Assembly: GCA_017937685.1 (NCBI GenBank)
Contig: JAGBDD010000200.1
Coordinates: 1-39,540 of the forward strand
Source: Thermoguttaceae bacterium
GTDB taxonomy: Bacteria > Planctomycetota > Planctomycetia > Pirellulales > Thermoguttaceae
Length of the DNA: 39,540 nt
Direction: 5' to 3'
The translations under genes were made by a program, and so were the position numbers. Below are positions 1 to 6,781 of this stretch, piece after piece. Every line of letters begins with the position of its first letter. Positions within the stretch are counted from its first letter, which is position 1. The notes under the pieces were generated by a model. That model ran no database searches. It saw only the letters and a program-made list of their open reading frames with translations, and was not told the DNA's origin.

Positions 1-308
1 GCCTCCGCCGGGGCCGCCGAAACCGCCGCCCCGAAGCCGCCCATCGGCGGTTGCGCGAGAACCGGAACGCCCGCGAACGCCGACGGCATGTCGACGACGA
101 TCGGACGGTTCGTTTTGTTCGTAACGCTCAGGCTGCTTTCGAGCGAGTTTTTCGGGACGAGCTTCACTTCGACGAGGCCTTCTTCCATCGCTTGGAAGAG
201 TTCGACCGCTTGCGATTCGTCGACGGGTTCCGCCGCCTTAACTTGAACGACGGCCAACGGAAGAACCGCCGCCAACGACAACACTAAATGGAACATTCCC
301 AATTTCAT
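1..308 (-). CDS. Small secreted protein, C-terminus outside the window
   Basis: The gene reads leftward from an ATG at 306-308 and stays open to the window edge (102 codons visible, no stop). GGAGGA lies six bases before the ATG, which supports this start. The N-terminus is a signal peptide: MKLGMFH, a hydrophobic stretch rich in Leu, Val and Ala, then a VKAAEP cleavage region near residue 24. The following part (VDESQAVELFQAMEEG, VEVKLVPKNS) is charged, and a TNKTNRPIVV stretch looks like a beta-strand. The visible end turns Gly/Ala/Pro-rich (PPMGGFG). No family is recognised. Export is well supported and function is unknown. The low-complexity end may continue beyond the window. Confidence 0.7.
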   Translation of the reverse strand, partial: MKLGMFHLVLSLAAVLPLAVVQVKAAEPVDESQAVELFQAMEEGLVEVKLVPKNSLESSLSVTNKTNRPIVVDMPSAFAGVPVLAQPPMGGFGAAVSAAPAE

Positions 309-826
309 TCGAATTCCTCCGAGACGCGTTCGTAAAGTTTCGACGATGTGTTTTCAATTCGCGTAAAAGTCCGCGACGCGGCTCCCGACTGCCGAGCGCC
401 GCGGTCGACGACGAAAGACGCGGCTCGTTCAAGCGGCGACCTTCGACGCGCCGCCTCCGGGAAATTTTGCGGAAGCGGCGAAAATTTTATGTCGTACCAT
501 TATAAATGATAATCCGGGGAGGGCGCGGCGTCGAGCGCGAAACGCCCTAAATTTGAAATTTTTTCTAAATTTTCTCAAGAAACTGCCGTTTAGGCAAAGT
601 TTGCCAATTAGCCCGGCTCGCGTCGCGTCGATTTTTCGGAGCGAGCGGTGGTTTCGCGGCGACAAAGGCGCCGGTTGGAGCGCGAACGCGAGGTCGAGCG
701 ACCCGACGTCGGCGGCGCGGTTTGGTCGGCGTCGACTCGAAGAAAAGGAAACGGAAGCGAATAGGAAGTCGAGCCGATTTGACGTCTTCGTCGAGAGCGG
801 AAATTTCGGGAAATCTTAAAATATGC
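309..826. other. Spacer, no convincing gene
   Basis: About 520 bases between the leftward gene and the promoter at 827. Several frames are open but lack ribosome binding sites and plausible composition, so I call none. A TATAAT hexamer on the minus strand at 499-504, inside an ATTAT/ATAAT inverted repeat (499-513), could serve the leftward gene about 190 bases away, but no matching -35 box is visible. Confidence 0.5.
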
Positions 827-855
827 TTTACACACTCTTAAAACGATGGTATAAT
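827..855 (+). promoter_or_regulatory. Strong sigma70-type promoter
   Basis: TTTACA at 827-832 and TATAAT at 850-855 are separated by exactly 17 bases. The -10 box is perfect and the -35 box differs from TTGACA at one position. Transcription would start near 862 and run through the structured leader into the two small genes at 1191-1764. Confidence 0.75.
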
Positions 856-861
856 AGTAAA

Positions 862-1190
862 CGTAGCGCGGAGGCGAACGTTTCGTTCTCCGGGGCTGCG
901 TTGAAATTCCTTTTTGGGGAGTTAAAGAATGAAAGAATGATGTCTTTTTTTCTGGTTTGAGGTTTTCGACGCGGATATGCGTCCCGTCGGGACTTCCAAC
1001 GACAAAGAAACCGCGAAATTGATTTGTCCTTCCGGCGGGTTAGTTTTCGCCTGTTCGAAAAAAGTCGGTCGAAACGCGACGGCTTGAGAACGGTTGAAGT
1101 TTCTATGGTCGAAATCCGAGACTGACTTTTTTCGTCAAGCGTCGCCGCTTGTCTATGCGGGCGGCGGCGCGCAATTTAATTTTAGGAGTC
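862..1190 (+). other. Long structured leader with a possible small ORF
   Basis: About 330 bases separate the promoter from the first clear start codon. Near the predicted 5' end is a hairpin (CGGA 869-872 and GAACG 876-880 pairing with CGTTC 884-888 and TCCG 889-892). Around 968-990 two short stems compete for the same bases (GACGC/GCGTC against GTCCC/GGGAC). A GC-rich 10-bp stem (1139-1148 with 1161-1170) ends about 14 bases before the ribosome binding site. A 36-codon frame (977-1087) is open. It could be entered from ATG 937 only with a +1 shift at the seven-T run 945-951, or from ATG 929 only by reading through TGA 938-940. The stretch may be a regulatory leader, a separate small RNA, or a decayed small gene. 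Confidence 0.4.
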
Positions 1191-1451
1191 ATGAAAATGG
1201 CCGTTAAAGAATTACGCGAAGCCTATGGAAACGCTAAAACTTGGCAAGCGATGAATCGAGCAATCCGCGCGGAAGTTCCGGGCGGCGACGAGCTTTTGGA
1301 CGCAATTGGTTTGGCGGCTCCGTTGCGCGACCGTTCGCCGCAGTGCGCGAAACTCTTCGAAAAATTACAACAGGCGCGGGAAGCGATGAACGCGTTTATC
1401 GCGCAAAAATACGAGTTAAAATCCGCGACGGAGGGCGCGAAAAATGAGTAA
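1191..1451 (+). CDS. Small hypothetical protein, first gene of a two-gene operon
   Basis: An 86-residue protein. The start is the ATG at 1191 because AGGAG sits just upstream. An in-frame codon at 1149 has no binding site and lies inside the leader hairpin. The protein is soluble and mostly helical, with a Lys/Glu-rich end (LKSATEGAKNE) and helices such as LFEKLQQAREAMNAF, and it has no signal peptide or membrane segment. No family is recognised. Its stop overlaps the next start in ATGAGTAA (1444-1451), so the two genes are almost certainly translationally coupled. The partner looks like a ribbon-helix-helix DNA binder, so this could be a partner or accessory of that regulator. That role is inferred from position only. 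Confidence 0.7.
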   Translation: MKMAVKELREAYGNAKTWQAMNRAIRAEVPGGDELLDAIGLAAPLRDRSPQCAKLFEKLQQAREAMNAFIAQKYELKSATEGAKNE

Positions 1452-1764
1452 CGTCGACGAAAAAGTGATCGCCCTGCTTCGCCAAGATTACGAGCGTTTC
1501 GACGCCGGGACGCAAGCGCGGATCGACGCCGAGTGCGACCGTTATTTGGCGAGCGTCGGCGCGGCGGCGCGGTTCGCCTCGACCGGACGAAAGCCGCTTC
1601 CGCCGGAACAGGTGCGCAACAAACGCGTTATCGTTAGTTATAACGAAGACGAGTACGCGCGCATTTTGGCGGCGGTCGACGGCGGCGCGTTGGCGGCGCA
1701 AGTTCGCGAACTGTCGTTAAAAGCGGCGGACGCGGCGCTGGCCGAACGTCGGCGGAGCGAATGA
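1444..1764 (+). CDS. Ribbon-helix-helix / MobC-like small protein
   Basis: A 106-residue protein. Residues about 1-45 form a helical N-terminal part (DEKVIALLRQDYERF). Residues about 58-100 fit the ribbon-helix-helix pattern seen in plasmid mobilisation MobC proteins and some antitoxins: a basic strand (NKRVIVSYNEDEY), a helix (ARILAAV), a Gly turn, then a helix (AAQVRELSLKAADAAL). Such proteins dimerise and bind DNA through the strand. The start overlaps the preceding stop by eight bases, and a strong terminator follows 25 bases after the stop. No relaxase, toxin or integrase gene is visible nearby, so a mobilisation or toxin-antitoxin role is unproven. An autoregulating transcription factor is equally possible. 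Confidence 0.65.
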   Translation: MSNVDEKVIALLRQDYERFDAGTQARIDAECDRYLASVGAAARFASTGRKPLPPEQVRNKRVIVSYNEDEYARILAAVDGGALAAQVRELSLKAADAALAERRRSE

Positions 1765-1789
1765 CCGCGAACGGTCGCGGCGAAGAACG

Positions 1790-1837
1790 AAAGACGGCTC
1801 GAACGAGAGCCGTCTTTCAGAGCCGTCTTTCTTTTTC
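1790..1837 (+). terminator. Intrinsic terminator with a duplicated arm
   Basis: AAAGACGGCTC (1790-1800) pairs perfectly with GAGCCGTCTTT (1807-1817) across a six-base loop. The 13-base segment AGAGCCGTCTTTC occurs twice in tandem (1806-1818 and 1819-1831), so the left arm could pair with either copy. A T-rich tail follows at 1832-1837. It ends the operon of the two small genes. Confidence 0.85.
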
Positions 1838-1927
1838 TTGCGGTCGCGGAAAGGGACGCGTCGCGGCGTCGGCGGTCGGCGTTTTGCCCTTATTATTAAT
1901 AGGCGCGTTTGCGACGGGCGCTTTCCG

Positions 1928-2524
1928 TTAAAGTTCCTCGTCCGACGCGGCGTTTTGCAGGAGCGCGAGGTAACTCGTCGGAATCGGTTCCGCAAGGCCC
2001 AAACGTTCGGCGAGCGCGAACGTCGTTCGGCGGGCCGCTTCGAGTTCTTCGGGAGGCGCGAGCGTCTCGATTTCGGTGAAGAAACCGAGCGGCGGAACCT
2101 CGTCCAAAACGATTTCGAACGCGCGGCCTTCGAACGAGAGCCGAGCGGTTCGGCGGCGCTTCGAGACGGTCGGGCCCGGTTCGAAACCGAGCCGTTCGAA
2201 GAAGCGAATCCAGTCGCCGCGGACTCGCTCGACGCTCGCTTCGTCGGCGTCGGGAGAAAGCGCGGGGCCGAGCGGAAGCTCGATTTCTTCGCGGATTTTC
2301 GCTTTCGGGTCGAGGCGCGGGCCCTTGAACGTCGCGACTAAGCGGCGGTCTTGGCGGCGGATTCGCAACGCTTTCCCTTCGGTCGGGAACCCGGCGGCTT
2401 CGTTGCGGAAAAAGAGGTCGATTTCGGAGCGCGGCGCGTCGAAGACGAGCGAAAAATCGTCCCGAAGACGGGCTTCGTAAACGGCGGCGTCCGGAACGCG
2501 GAACTTCATTTCGATTTCAAGCAT
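1928..2524 (-). CDS. CYTH-domain protein (class IV adenylate cyclase / triphosphatase-like)
   Basis: A 198-residue cytoplasmic protein. CYTH proteins fold as a triphosphate tunnel and cleave inorganic or thiamine triphosphate, or make cAMP, with a metal. The signature ExExK is at the N-terminus (E3, E5, K7 in MLEIEMKF). Further tunnel-type residues appear in order: ALRIRRQ near 53, ATFKGP near 65, REEIELPL near 78, VSKRRRTARL near 120, LDEVPPLGFF and EIETLA near 140-155. Length matches the CyaB subgroup. The exact substrate cannot be read from sequence, so no symbol is given. The ATG at 2524 places the motif at the very N-terminus as expected. It lacks a Shine-Dalgarno site and its leader is C/T-rich. 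Confidence 0.85.
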   Translation of the reverse strand: MLEIEMKFRVPDAAVYEARLRDDFSLVFDAPRSEIDLFFRNEAAGFPTEGKALRIRRQDRRLVATFKGPRLDPKAKIREEIELPLGPALSPDADEASVERVRGDWIRFFERLGFEPGPTVSKRRRTARLSFEGRAFEIVLDEVPPLGFFTEIETLAPPEELEAARRTTFALAERLGLAEPIPTSYLALLQNAASDEEL

Positions 2525-2575
2525 TGGACGGAGGAAAAAGGAAAAATGGGGAAACGGGGGGATTGGGAAGGCGGA

Positions 2576-2677
2576 AACGCCGCGCCGCTCGGTTGGGAAC
2601 GGCGCCGCGTTCGGGAACCAAAAGAGCCGACGAACGCCGCGCCGCTCGGGTGGGAAACGGCGCCGCGTTCGGGAACC
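2576..2677. repeat. Tandem pair of 44/45-base hairpin-forming repeats
   Basis: Copies at 2576-2619 and 2633-2677 are 57 bases apart and differ by one substitution and one inserted A. Each holds a GCGCCG/CGGCGC-type inverted repeat, so each can fold into a GC-rich hairpin, like REP-type elements. The pair lies between the leftward CYTH and GH28 genes. Confidence 0.75.
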
Positions 2678-2690
2678 GGAATTTTTCCTT

Positions 2691-2732
2691 GACGTTTTTC
2701 AATGTCGACGACGTTAATTTTTGAAAAACGTC
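2691..2732. repeat. Perfect 12-bp inverted repeat, possible transcript end
   Basis: GACGTTTTTCAA (2691-2702) and TTGAAAAACGTC (2721-2732) are perfect inverted copies separated by 18 bases. It lies about 40 bases beyond the stop of the leftward GH28-like gene. The position fits a transcription end or 3' stabilising hairpin, but no T run follows it on the minus strand. Confidence 0.55.
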
Positions 2733-2771
2733 GGAAAACGGCGTTCGGCGTCGACGCTCGGACGTTCGGCG

Positions 2772-4286
2772 TTATTGGAGAACGTCGACGCGTCGCACTT
2801 CGCCGCCGCCGTCGCCGCCGCGCGGAGATTCCTTCGGAAATTTCGGGTTGCGGCTGAGTTTGACCGGACTAACGAGCTTTTCCGGGTTCGGAACCGGCGT
2901 TCCGTCCTCGAACCGGACGTTTTTGAACTCGATATTTTCGACGACGCAGGTCGCGTCGCTCATAAAGACGTCGACCGGACGACGGTTTTCGCCGGAGCCG
3001 TACCAAAACTGCATACATTCCGGGCCGACGTAAACCAAGCAAGCGTCCCCTTCCGGCTTTTTAATCGTCAAATTCTCGAACGTCAAGTTGCGCGAGTTCG
3101 ACAAAATACTGATCGGCGCGATCGGGTTGACTTTCTTGTTCGGCCCGACGCCGTAAAAGTCCTTGTCCCAACCGGCGGTCGGCGTGCAGGCGAGCGCGCC
3201 TTTGAGATTGTCGACGTAAATATTGTCGAGCGTTCCGACTTGGCATTCGTTTTGGCGACCGGGCAACGACTGCGCGTACATCTTAAAATAGTTGAAGCCT
3301 TCGAGGTCGCGCAAGACGACGTTCGTGATCGGACAGTCGATTTTCGTGCCGTCCGGGTAAACCAAGACGCCGGGGAGAAGGCGAATATCCTTCAACGAAC
3401 CGGAGACCGAGCGGCAATTTTGAACCAAAACGCGGTCGATCGGCCCGAGCGCGGGCCCGCTTTGCGGCCAGTCCCAAGCGTTGATCGCAACGCAGTCGTC
3501 GCCGGTGCGAACGCAGTCGAAGTTTTGAACGACGGCGCGGGAAAGCGGCCCGTTGAAGTGAACGCCGTCGCAGTTCGTTTCGACCGCGATATCCGAAATG
3601 AAAACGTCGCGAGCGTTCGAGATATGAAACGCGAACGGCGCGCCTTTTTCGATTTTAACGTTCGTGATCGAGAGATCGGCGACGTTCGAGAAGAGAAAAA
3701 CGCCCGCCGAGCCCGGAATCGTCCGCTTGCGGTCGGACGCGCCGTCTCCTTCGGAGCGGTGTTTCTTCTCTTGCGACCAGATTCCGCCGCTAACGACGAT
3801 GCGGAAATCGCGCGACGAATCGTCGTCGAGGTAAACCGGGCGAATCCGGCCCGGGAGCATATGCCGGTTGCGCAACATGCAGGCGTTCAAGTCCGGGACG
3901 GCGTGAATCCGCGCTTCCGGGTCGGCTTGAATCGCGACGTCGGAATCGAGATAAATCGGATTGTCGACATAATAAACGTCGTCCGATTTCGGAATGTAAA
4001 CGCCCTTTTTCTCGTCGAGCGCGGCTTGAATCGCGTCGGTCCAAACGACGTATTCCTTGCCGCCGATTTCGACCGTTCGCTTGCGGCTCTCGTATTCGCG
4101 AACATTCGGCAAGTTCTTCAATTCCGGATATTTAATCAGCGACGTTAAGTCGTCGACGATCTCTTCTTTAGTTAAGCGTTTTTCCGGCGTCGCCTCGTCG
4201 GCGAACGAAAGCGCGTTGCAATGGAAAACGCCGAGCGCCGCGACGAACGCCGTCGCGACGGTTAAGCGGAACGTTGAGATTTTCAT
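2772..4286 (-). CDS. Secreted GH28-type beta-helix hydrolase (polygalacturonase-like)
   Basis: A 504-residue exported protein. GH28 enzymes are right-handed beta-helices that hydrolyse galacturonide or related glycosidic bonds using paired aspartates. Residues 1-30 are a signal peptide (MKISTFRLTV, hydrophobic core, FADEA). Residues about 80-125 contain the pectate-lyase/GH28-like entry (TDAIQAALDEKKGVYIP). Catalytic-type motifs are DGVHFNG (240-246) and TGDDCVAI (261-268, D263/D264). Many N-rich turns (VENIEFKNVRF, NLTFENLTI) mark beta-helix rungs. The usual GHG motif is not obvious. The stretch near 298 (SLKDIRLLPG) is where RIK-type binding residues would be expected. The ATG at 4286 has GGAG upstream. 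Substrate is uncertain; the next gene upstream on the same strand is another secreted hydrolase. Confidence 0.8.
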   Translation of the reverse strand: MKISTFRLTVATAFVAALGVFHCNALSFADEATPEKRLTKEEIVDDLTSLIKYPELKNLPNVREYESRKRTVEIGGKEYVVWTDAIQAALDEKKGVYIPKSDDVYYVDNPIYLDSDVAIQADPEARIHAVPDLNACMLRNRHMLPGRIRPVYLDDDSSRDFRIVVSGGIWSQEKKHRSEGDGASDRKRTIPGSAGVFLFSNVADLSITNVKIEKGAPFAFHISNARDVFISDIAVETNCDGVHFNGPLSRAVVQNFDCVRTGDDCVAINAWDWPQSGPALGPIDRVLVQNCRSVSGSLKDIRLLPGVLVYPDGTKIDCPITNVVLRDLEGFNYFKMYAQSLPGRQNECQVGTLDNIYVDNLKGALACTPTAGWDKDFYGVGPNKKVNPIAPISILSNSRNLTFENLTIKKPEGDACLVYVGPECMQFWYGSGENRRPVDVFMSDATCVVENIEFKNVRFEDGTPVPNPEKLVSPVKLSRNPKFPKESPRGGDGGGEVRRVDVLQ

Positions 4287-4428
4287 CGGGGAAAGCTCCT
4301 TCGCTTAGCGGGAGTTAAAAAAGGGGAAATAGGGGAAATGGGAAGGCGGAGGACGAACGGGACGCTCTCGACGCGAAACGGCGGAACGCCCCGAACGTCT
4401 TTTAAAGAACGCAAAGGCCGAAACGACG

Positions 4429-6438
4429 TTACTTCGCCGCTTCTTGAGCCGGAACGACCGGCGGCGCCGCGACGAAGCGTCGAACCGTTTTCGCCGTTCG
4501 ACCGTCCGGCGTCGTCGCGACAATCTCGACCGCGCCGGTTTTCTCTTGCCAAGTCGAGTGTTCGAACGTTCCGTCCGGGCGAACTTCGACCGCTTTGCCG
4601 CCGATCGTAACGGTCGCGCCGGGTTCCGTCAAGCCGTAAAACTCGATAACGACCGGGCCCGGGACGAGCGTCGCGCCGTCGCCGGGGAACGTTTGGACGA
4701 GCAAACGCGGGCCGTTCGTTAGCGACTCGATTTCGCGAGCCAGTTCGAGGCGCGTTTCGGTAAAGACCGCCGGGTCGAGCGCGACGTCGGACGGCGTTTT
4801 AATCGCGCGGCGGGCGAGTTCGAGCGAGCGTTTTTTCGCGTTCAGCCAACGCAAGTTCGCGCCGACTTCTTTTTTAACGTCGCTAATCAAATTTTCGAGC
4901 AAAACGAAATATTCGTAATCCTCGACGCTTTCGCGTTCCAGCTCCCAACGAATCGAATCGAGCGGGCCGGGGTAGACGACGTGCGTGTCGCCGGGGCCGT
5001 ATTTCTCCGTCGGAGCGCCGAACGGGTCGTCTCCCCAAAAGTTGTAACCCCAGTGCAAATAGCCGGTTAAGTTCTCCGAGTAATTCAGCCAATGGATCGC
5101 GCGGATTCGGGAGCCGGGCAAGTCCATAAAGCGGTTCGGGTAGCGTTCGCCGTAAGGATGGCAGCAAATATAGTACCAAAATTCGACGTCGGCGCCCTTT
5201 TGAGCGGCGTCGGCGCGGACTTCTTCGTAAAATTCGCGCCAACGGTCGAAGTGCGAGAGCTTCGGAACCCAAATTTCAAGATCGCCGACAAAATCGGTCG
5301 ACTCGATCGCGTCGATTCGCTTCAACTTCGGGGCGATTTCGCGAACCCGTCGCGACGCGGCGCGCCAAGCGGGCAAATCGGCGCGGAACGGCTCGTCGGC
5401 GATGTGAATCATACAGCGGTCGATTCGGCCCGTTTCGACCAAATACGCTTCGAGGCGGCTCAAAACCGGCTCGAGCCATTCGGCGGAGTCGAGCCAAACG
5501 GATTTGCCTTGCGCTTCGTCGTAAACCGCGCCGTCGGCCCAGTTTATCGCGTTGTCGTCGCGGTTGATCGAACCGACGTGAACGAGTTCGAACCGCTCGC
5601 CGACGCCGGTTTCCTCCGCGAGTTTAAGATAACGTTCGAGGCGGGAAAAGTCGACGCTCCAAGCGCCGTCTTTCGAGCGCGTCGCCCTAGTGAGACCGTC
5701 GCCCGGGCGCCAGTAGACGTAAACGACGTTTTGGCGGTGTTCGGCCATATTGCGGAAATAACGCTCCAAAACCGCCCAATATTCCTCCGACGCGAACTCG
5801 ACGCCCGCCGCCGTCGCGAACCGACCGTAAGCGAACCAGTTCGTCGCCCATAAATGCCGCTCTTGCGGGAGTTCGAAGCGGAAAACCTCGACTTCGAGCG
5901 GAAGTTCGGCGCGCGCCGTTTCGGAAGCGACCGTAATCGTTCCGGAGTAGCGGCCCGGCGCCGTTTCGCTCGGAACGAAGAGCGTAACCCAAACGCCTTT
6001 CGCGACTTGCGCTTTCAAGTCGAGCGTCGTTTCTTCGAAGAGAACGTCCGGCGCGTCGAACGGCGCTTTGCGGACGACGATATTGTCGGCGCCCGGCGTG
6101 TTTTTGGTAACGGGAATCGTCCCGATCGGGCGGAGGCGAACGTTCGACGCGGCGATTTTGGCTCCGTCGGCGTTCGTTAAATCCGAAACGGCGAGGGAAA
6201 GCCCGGCGACGTCGGCGTCGGCGCGCAAGCCGAATTGGCCCGATTCGTATTCGTTGCGAGCGGCGCGGAGGACGAGCGGGACGGCGTCGGCGGCTTGCGA
6301 GTCGCCGAAAATTTTCAAGTGCGGATCGACCGGCCAAATCCGAACGGCGGACGGTTCGGCGGCGTACGTCGGCGCGCTAACCGCAAGAAACGCGGCGGTT
6401 AAAACGGCGGAAAATAGAGAAAAACGGGAAACGGTCAT
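4429..6438 (-). CDS. Secreted GH123/DUF4091-type glycoside hydrolase
   Basis: A 669-residue exported protein. Residues 1-27 are a signal peptide ending in PTYAAEP. Residues about 30-190 form a beta-sandwich-like domain (VWVTLFVPSETAPGRYSG is typical of the N-terminal domain of this group). The TIM-barrel part follows, with paired acidic residues D348-E349 in HIADEPF, which match the Asp-Glu pair used for substrate-assisted catalysis in GH123 N-acetylgalactosaminidases. DUF4091-like features come next: WYYICCHP near 421, a Trp/Asn-rich IHWLNYSENLTGYLHWGYNFWG stretch in two parts (448-469). The C-terminal 90 residues look like a bacterial Ig-like domain. A good promoter lies at 6542-6570 and AAGGAA precedes the ATG. 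It may act with the GH28-like protein; the real sugar is unknown. Confidence 0.75.
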   Translation of the reverse strand: MTVSRFSLFSAVLTAAFLAVSAPTYAAEPSAVRIWPVDPHLKIFGDSQAADAVPLVLRAARNEYESGQFGLRADADVAGLSLAVSDLTNADGAKIAASNVRLRPIGTIPVTKNTPGADNIVVRKAPFDAPDVLFEETTLDLKAQVAKGVWVTLFVPSETAPGRYSGTITVASETARAELPLEVEVFRFELPQERHLWATNWFAYGRFATAAGVEFASEEYWAVLERYFRNMAEHRQNVVYVYWRPGDGLTRATRSKDGAWSVDFSRLERYLKLAEETGVGERFELVHVGSINRDDNAINWADGAVYDEAQGKSVWLDSAEWLEPVLSRLEAYLVETGRIDRCMIHIADEPFRADLPAWRAASRRVREIAPKLKRIDAIESTDFVGDLEIWVPKLSHFDRWREFYEEVRADAAQKGADVEFWYYICCHPYGERYPNRFMDLPGSRIRAIHWLNYSENLTGYLHWGYNFWGDDPFGAPTEKYGPGDTHVVYPGPLDSIRWELERESVEDYEYFVLLENLISDVKKEVGANLRWLNAKKRSLELARRAIKTPSDVALDPAVFTETRLELAREIESLTNGPRLLVQTFPGDGATLVPGPVVIEFYGLTEPGATVTIGGKAVEVRPDGTFEHSTWQEKTGAVEIVATTPDGRTAKTVRRFVAAPPVVPAQEAAK

Positions 6439-6781
6439 CGTCGGTTCCTTTCGTCGGTGCGGAGCGGGAAAACGAAACTAAGCGGTCGCGAACGCCGAAA
6501 ACGGAGAACGCCGGAACGTTGAAACGTCGTTTCGCGCTCTTATTTTAACGGAACGAACGGGCCGCGTCAACGATTTTCAGCGAACGCGGCGAGTTTTTGC
6601 CGAAAAGATCGCGTCGACGTTAAAACGGCGAGAATAGGCAAGATAGCGAAGATGGCGAGAGGCGCGAAAAAGCCCCCGACGCGACGGTCGAACGCTTAAA
6701 AACGGCGACCGTCGCGGCGAGGAGCGTTAAGACGGGTAGACGAGGCGGTTTTTGACGACCGCTTTTAACGCTTGCGCGGCG
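6439..6781. other. Spacer with a minus-strand promoter and an A/G repeat
   Basis: No gene is seen. The spacer holds the promoter at 6542-6570, an A/G-rich tandem repeat at 6631-6662 (units such as AGATAGCGA), and the region just past the gnd stop. There a GCGGT/ACCGC stem is visible but without a T run. Confidence 0.5.
6542..6570 (-). promoter_or_regulatory. Promoter of the GH123-like gene
   Basis: On the minus strand TTGACG (6565-6570) and TAAAAT (6542-6547) are exactly 17 bases apart. Transcription would start near 6535, giving a leader of about 97 bases before the ATG at 6438. Confidence 0.65.

Noticed and set aside
553..819. An 88-codon open frame on the plus strand
   Set aside because: No ribosome binding site, implausible Arg/Ser composition, and it ends just before a strong promoter.
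929..1087. Selenoprotein or UGA recoding for the leader ORF
   Set aside because: The hairpin after TGA 938-940 lies about 28 bases away and does not resemble a bacterial SECIS, and large genes here use TGA as a stop and TGG for Trp.
862..1190. SRP RNA, 6S RNA or tmRNA in the leader
   Set aside because: The conserved GGAAGGAAGCA-type SRP loop, a tmRNA tag frame and a 6S-like long open-bubble hairpin are all absent.
2689..2718. Plus-strand promoter TTGACG near 2689 with a TTAATT downstream
   Set aside because: Spacing is 18-19 bases, the -10 is poor, and no plus-strand gene follows. It overlaps the inverted repeat.
2721..4148. Long open frame (475 codons) on the plus strand opposite the GH28-like gene
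   Set aside because: It is a shadow of the real minus-strand gene: Arg/Val/Asp-rich composition and no start signal. CpG-rich codons suppress stops in the opposite frames throughout the window.
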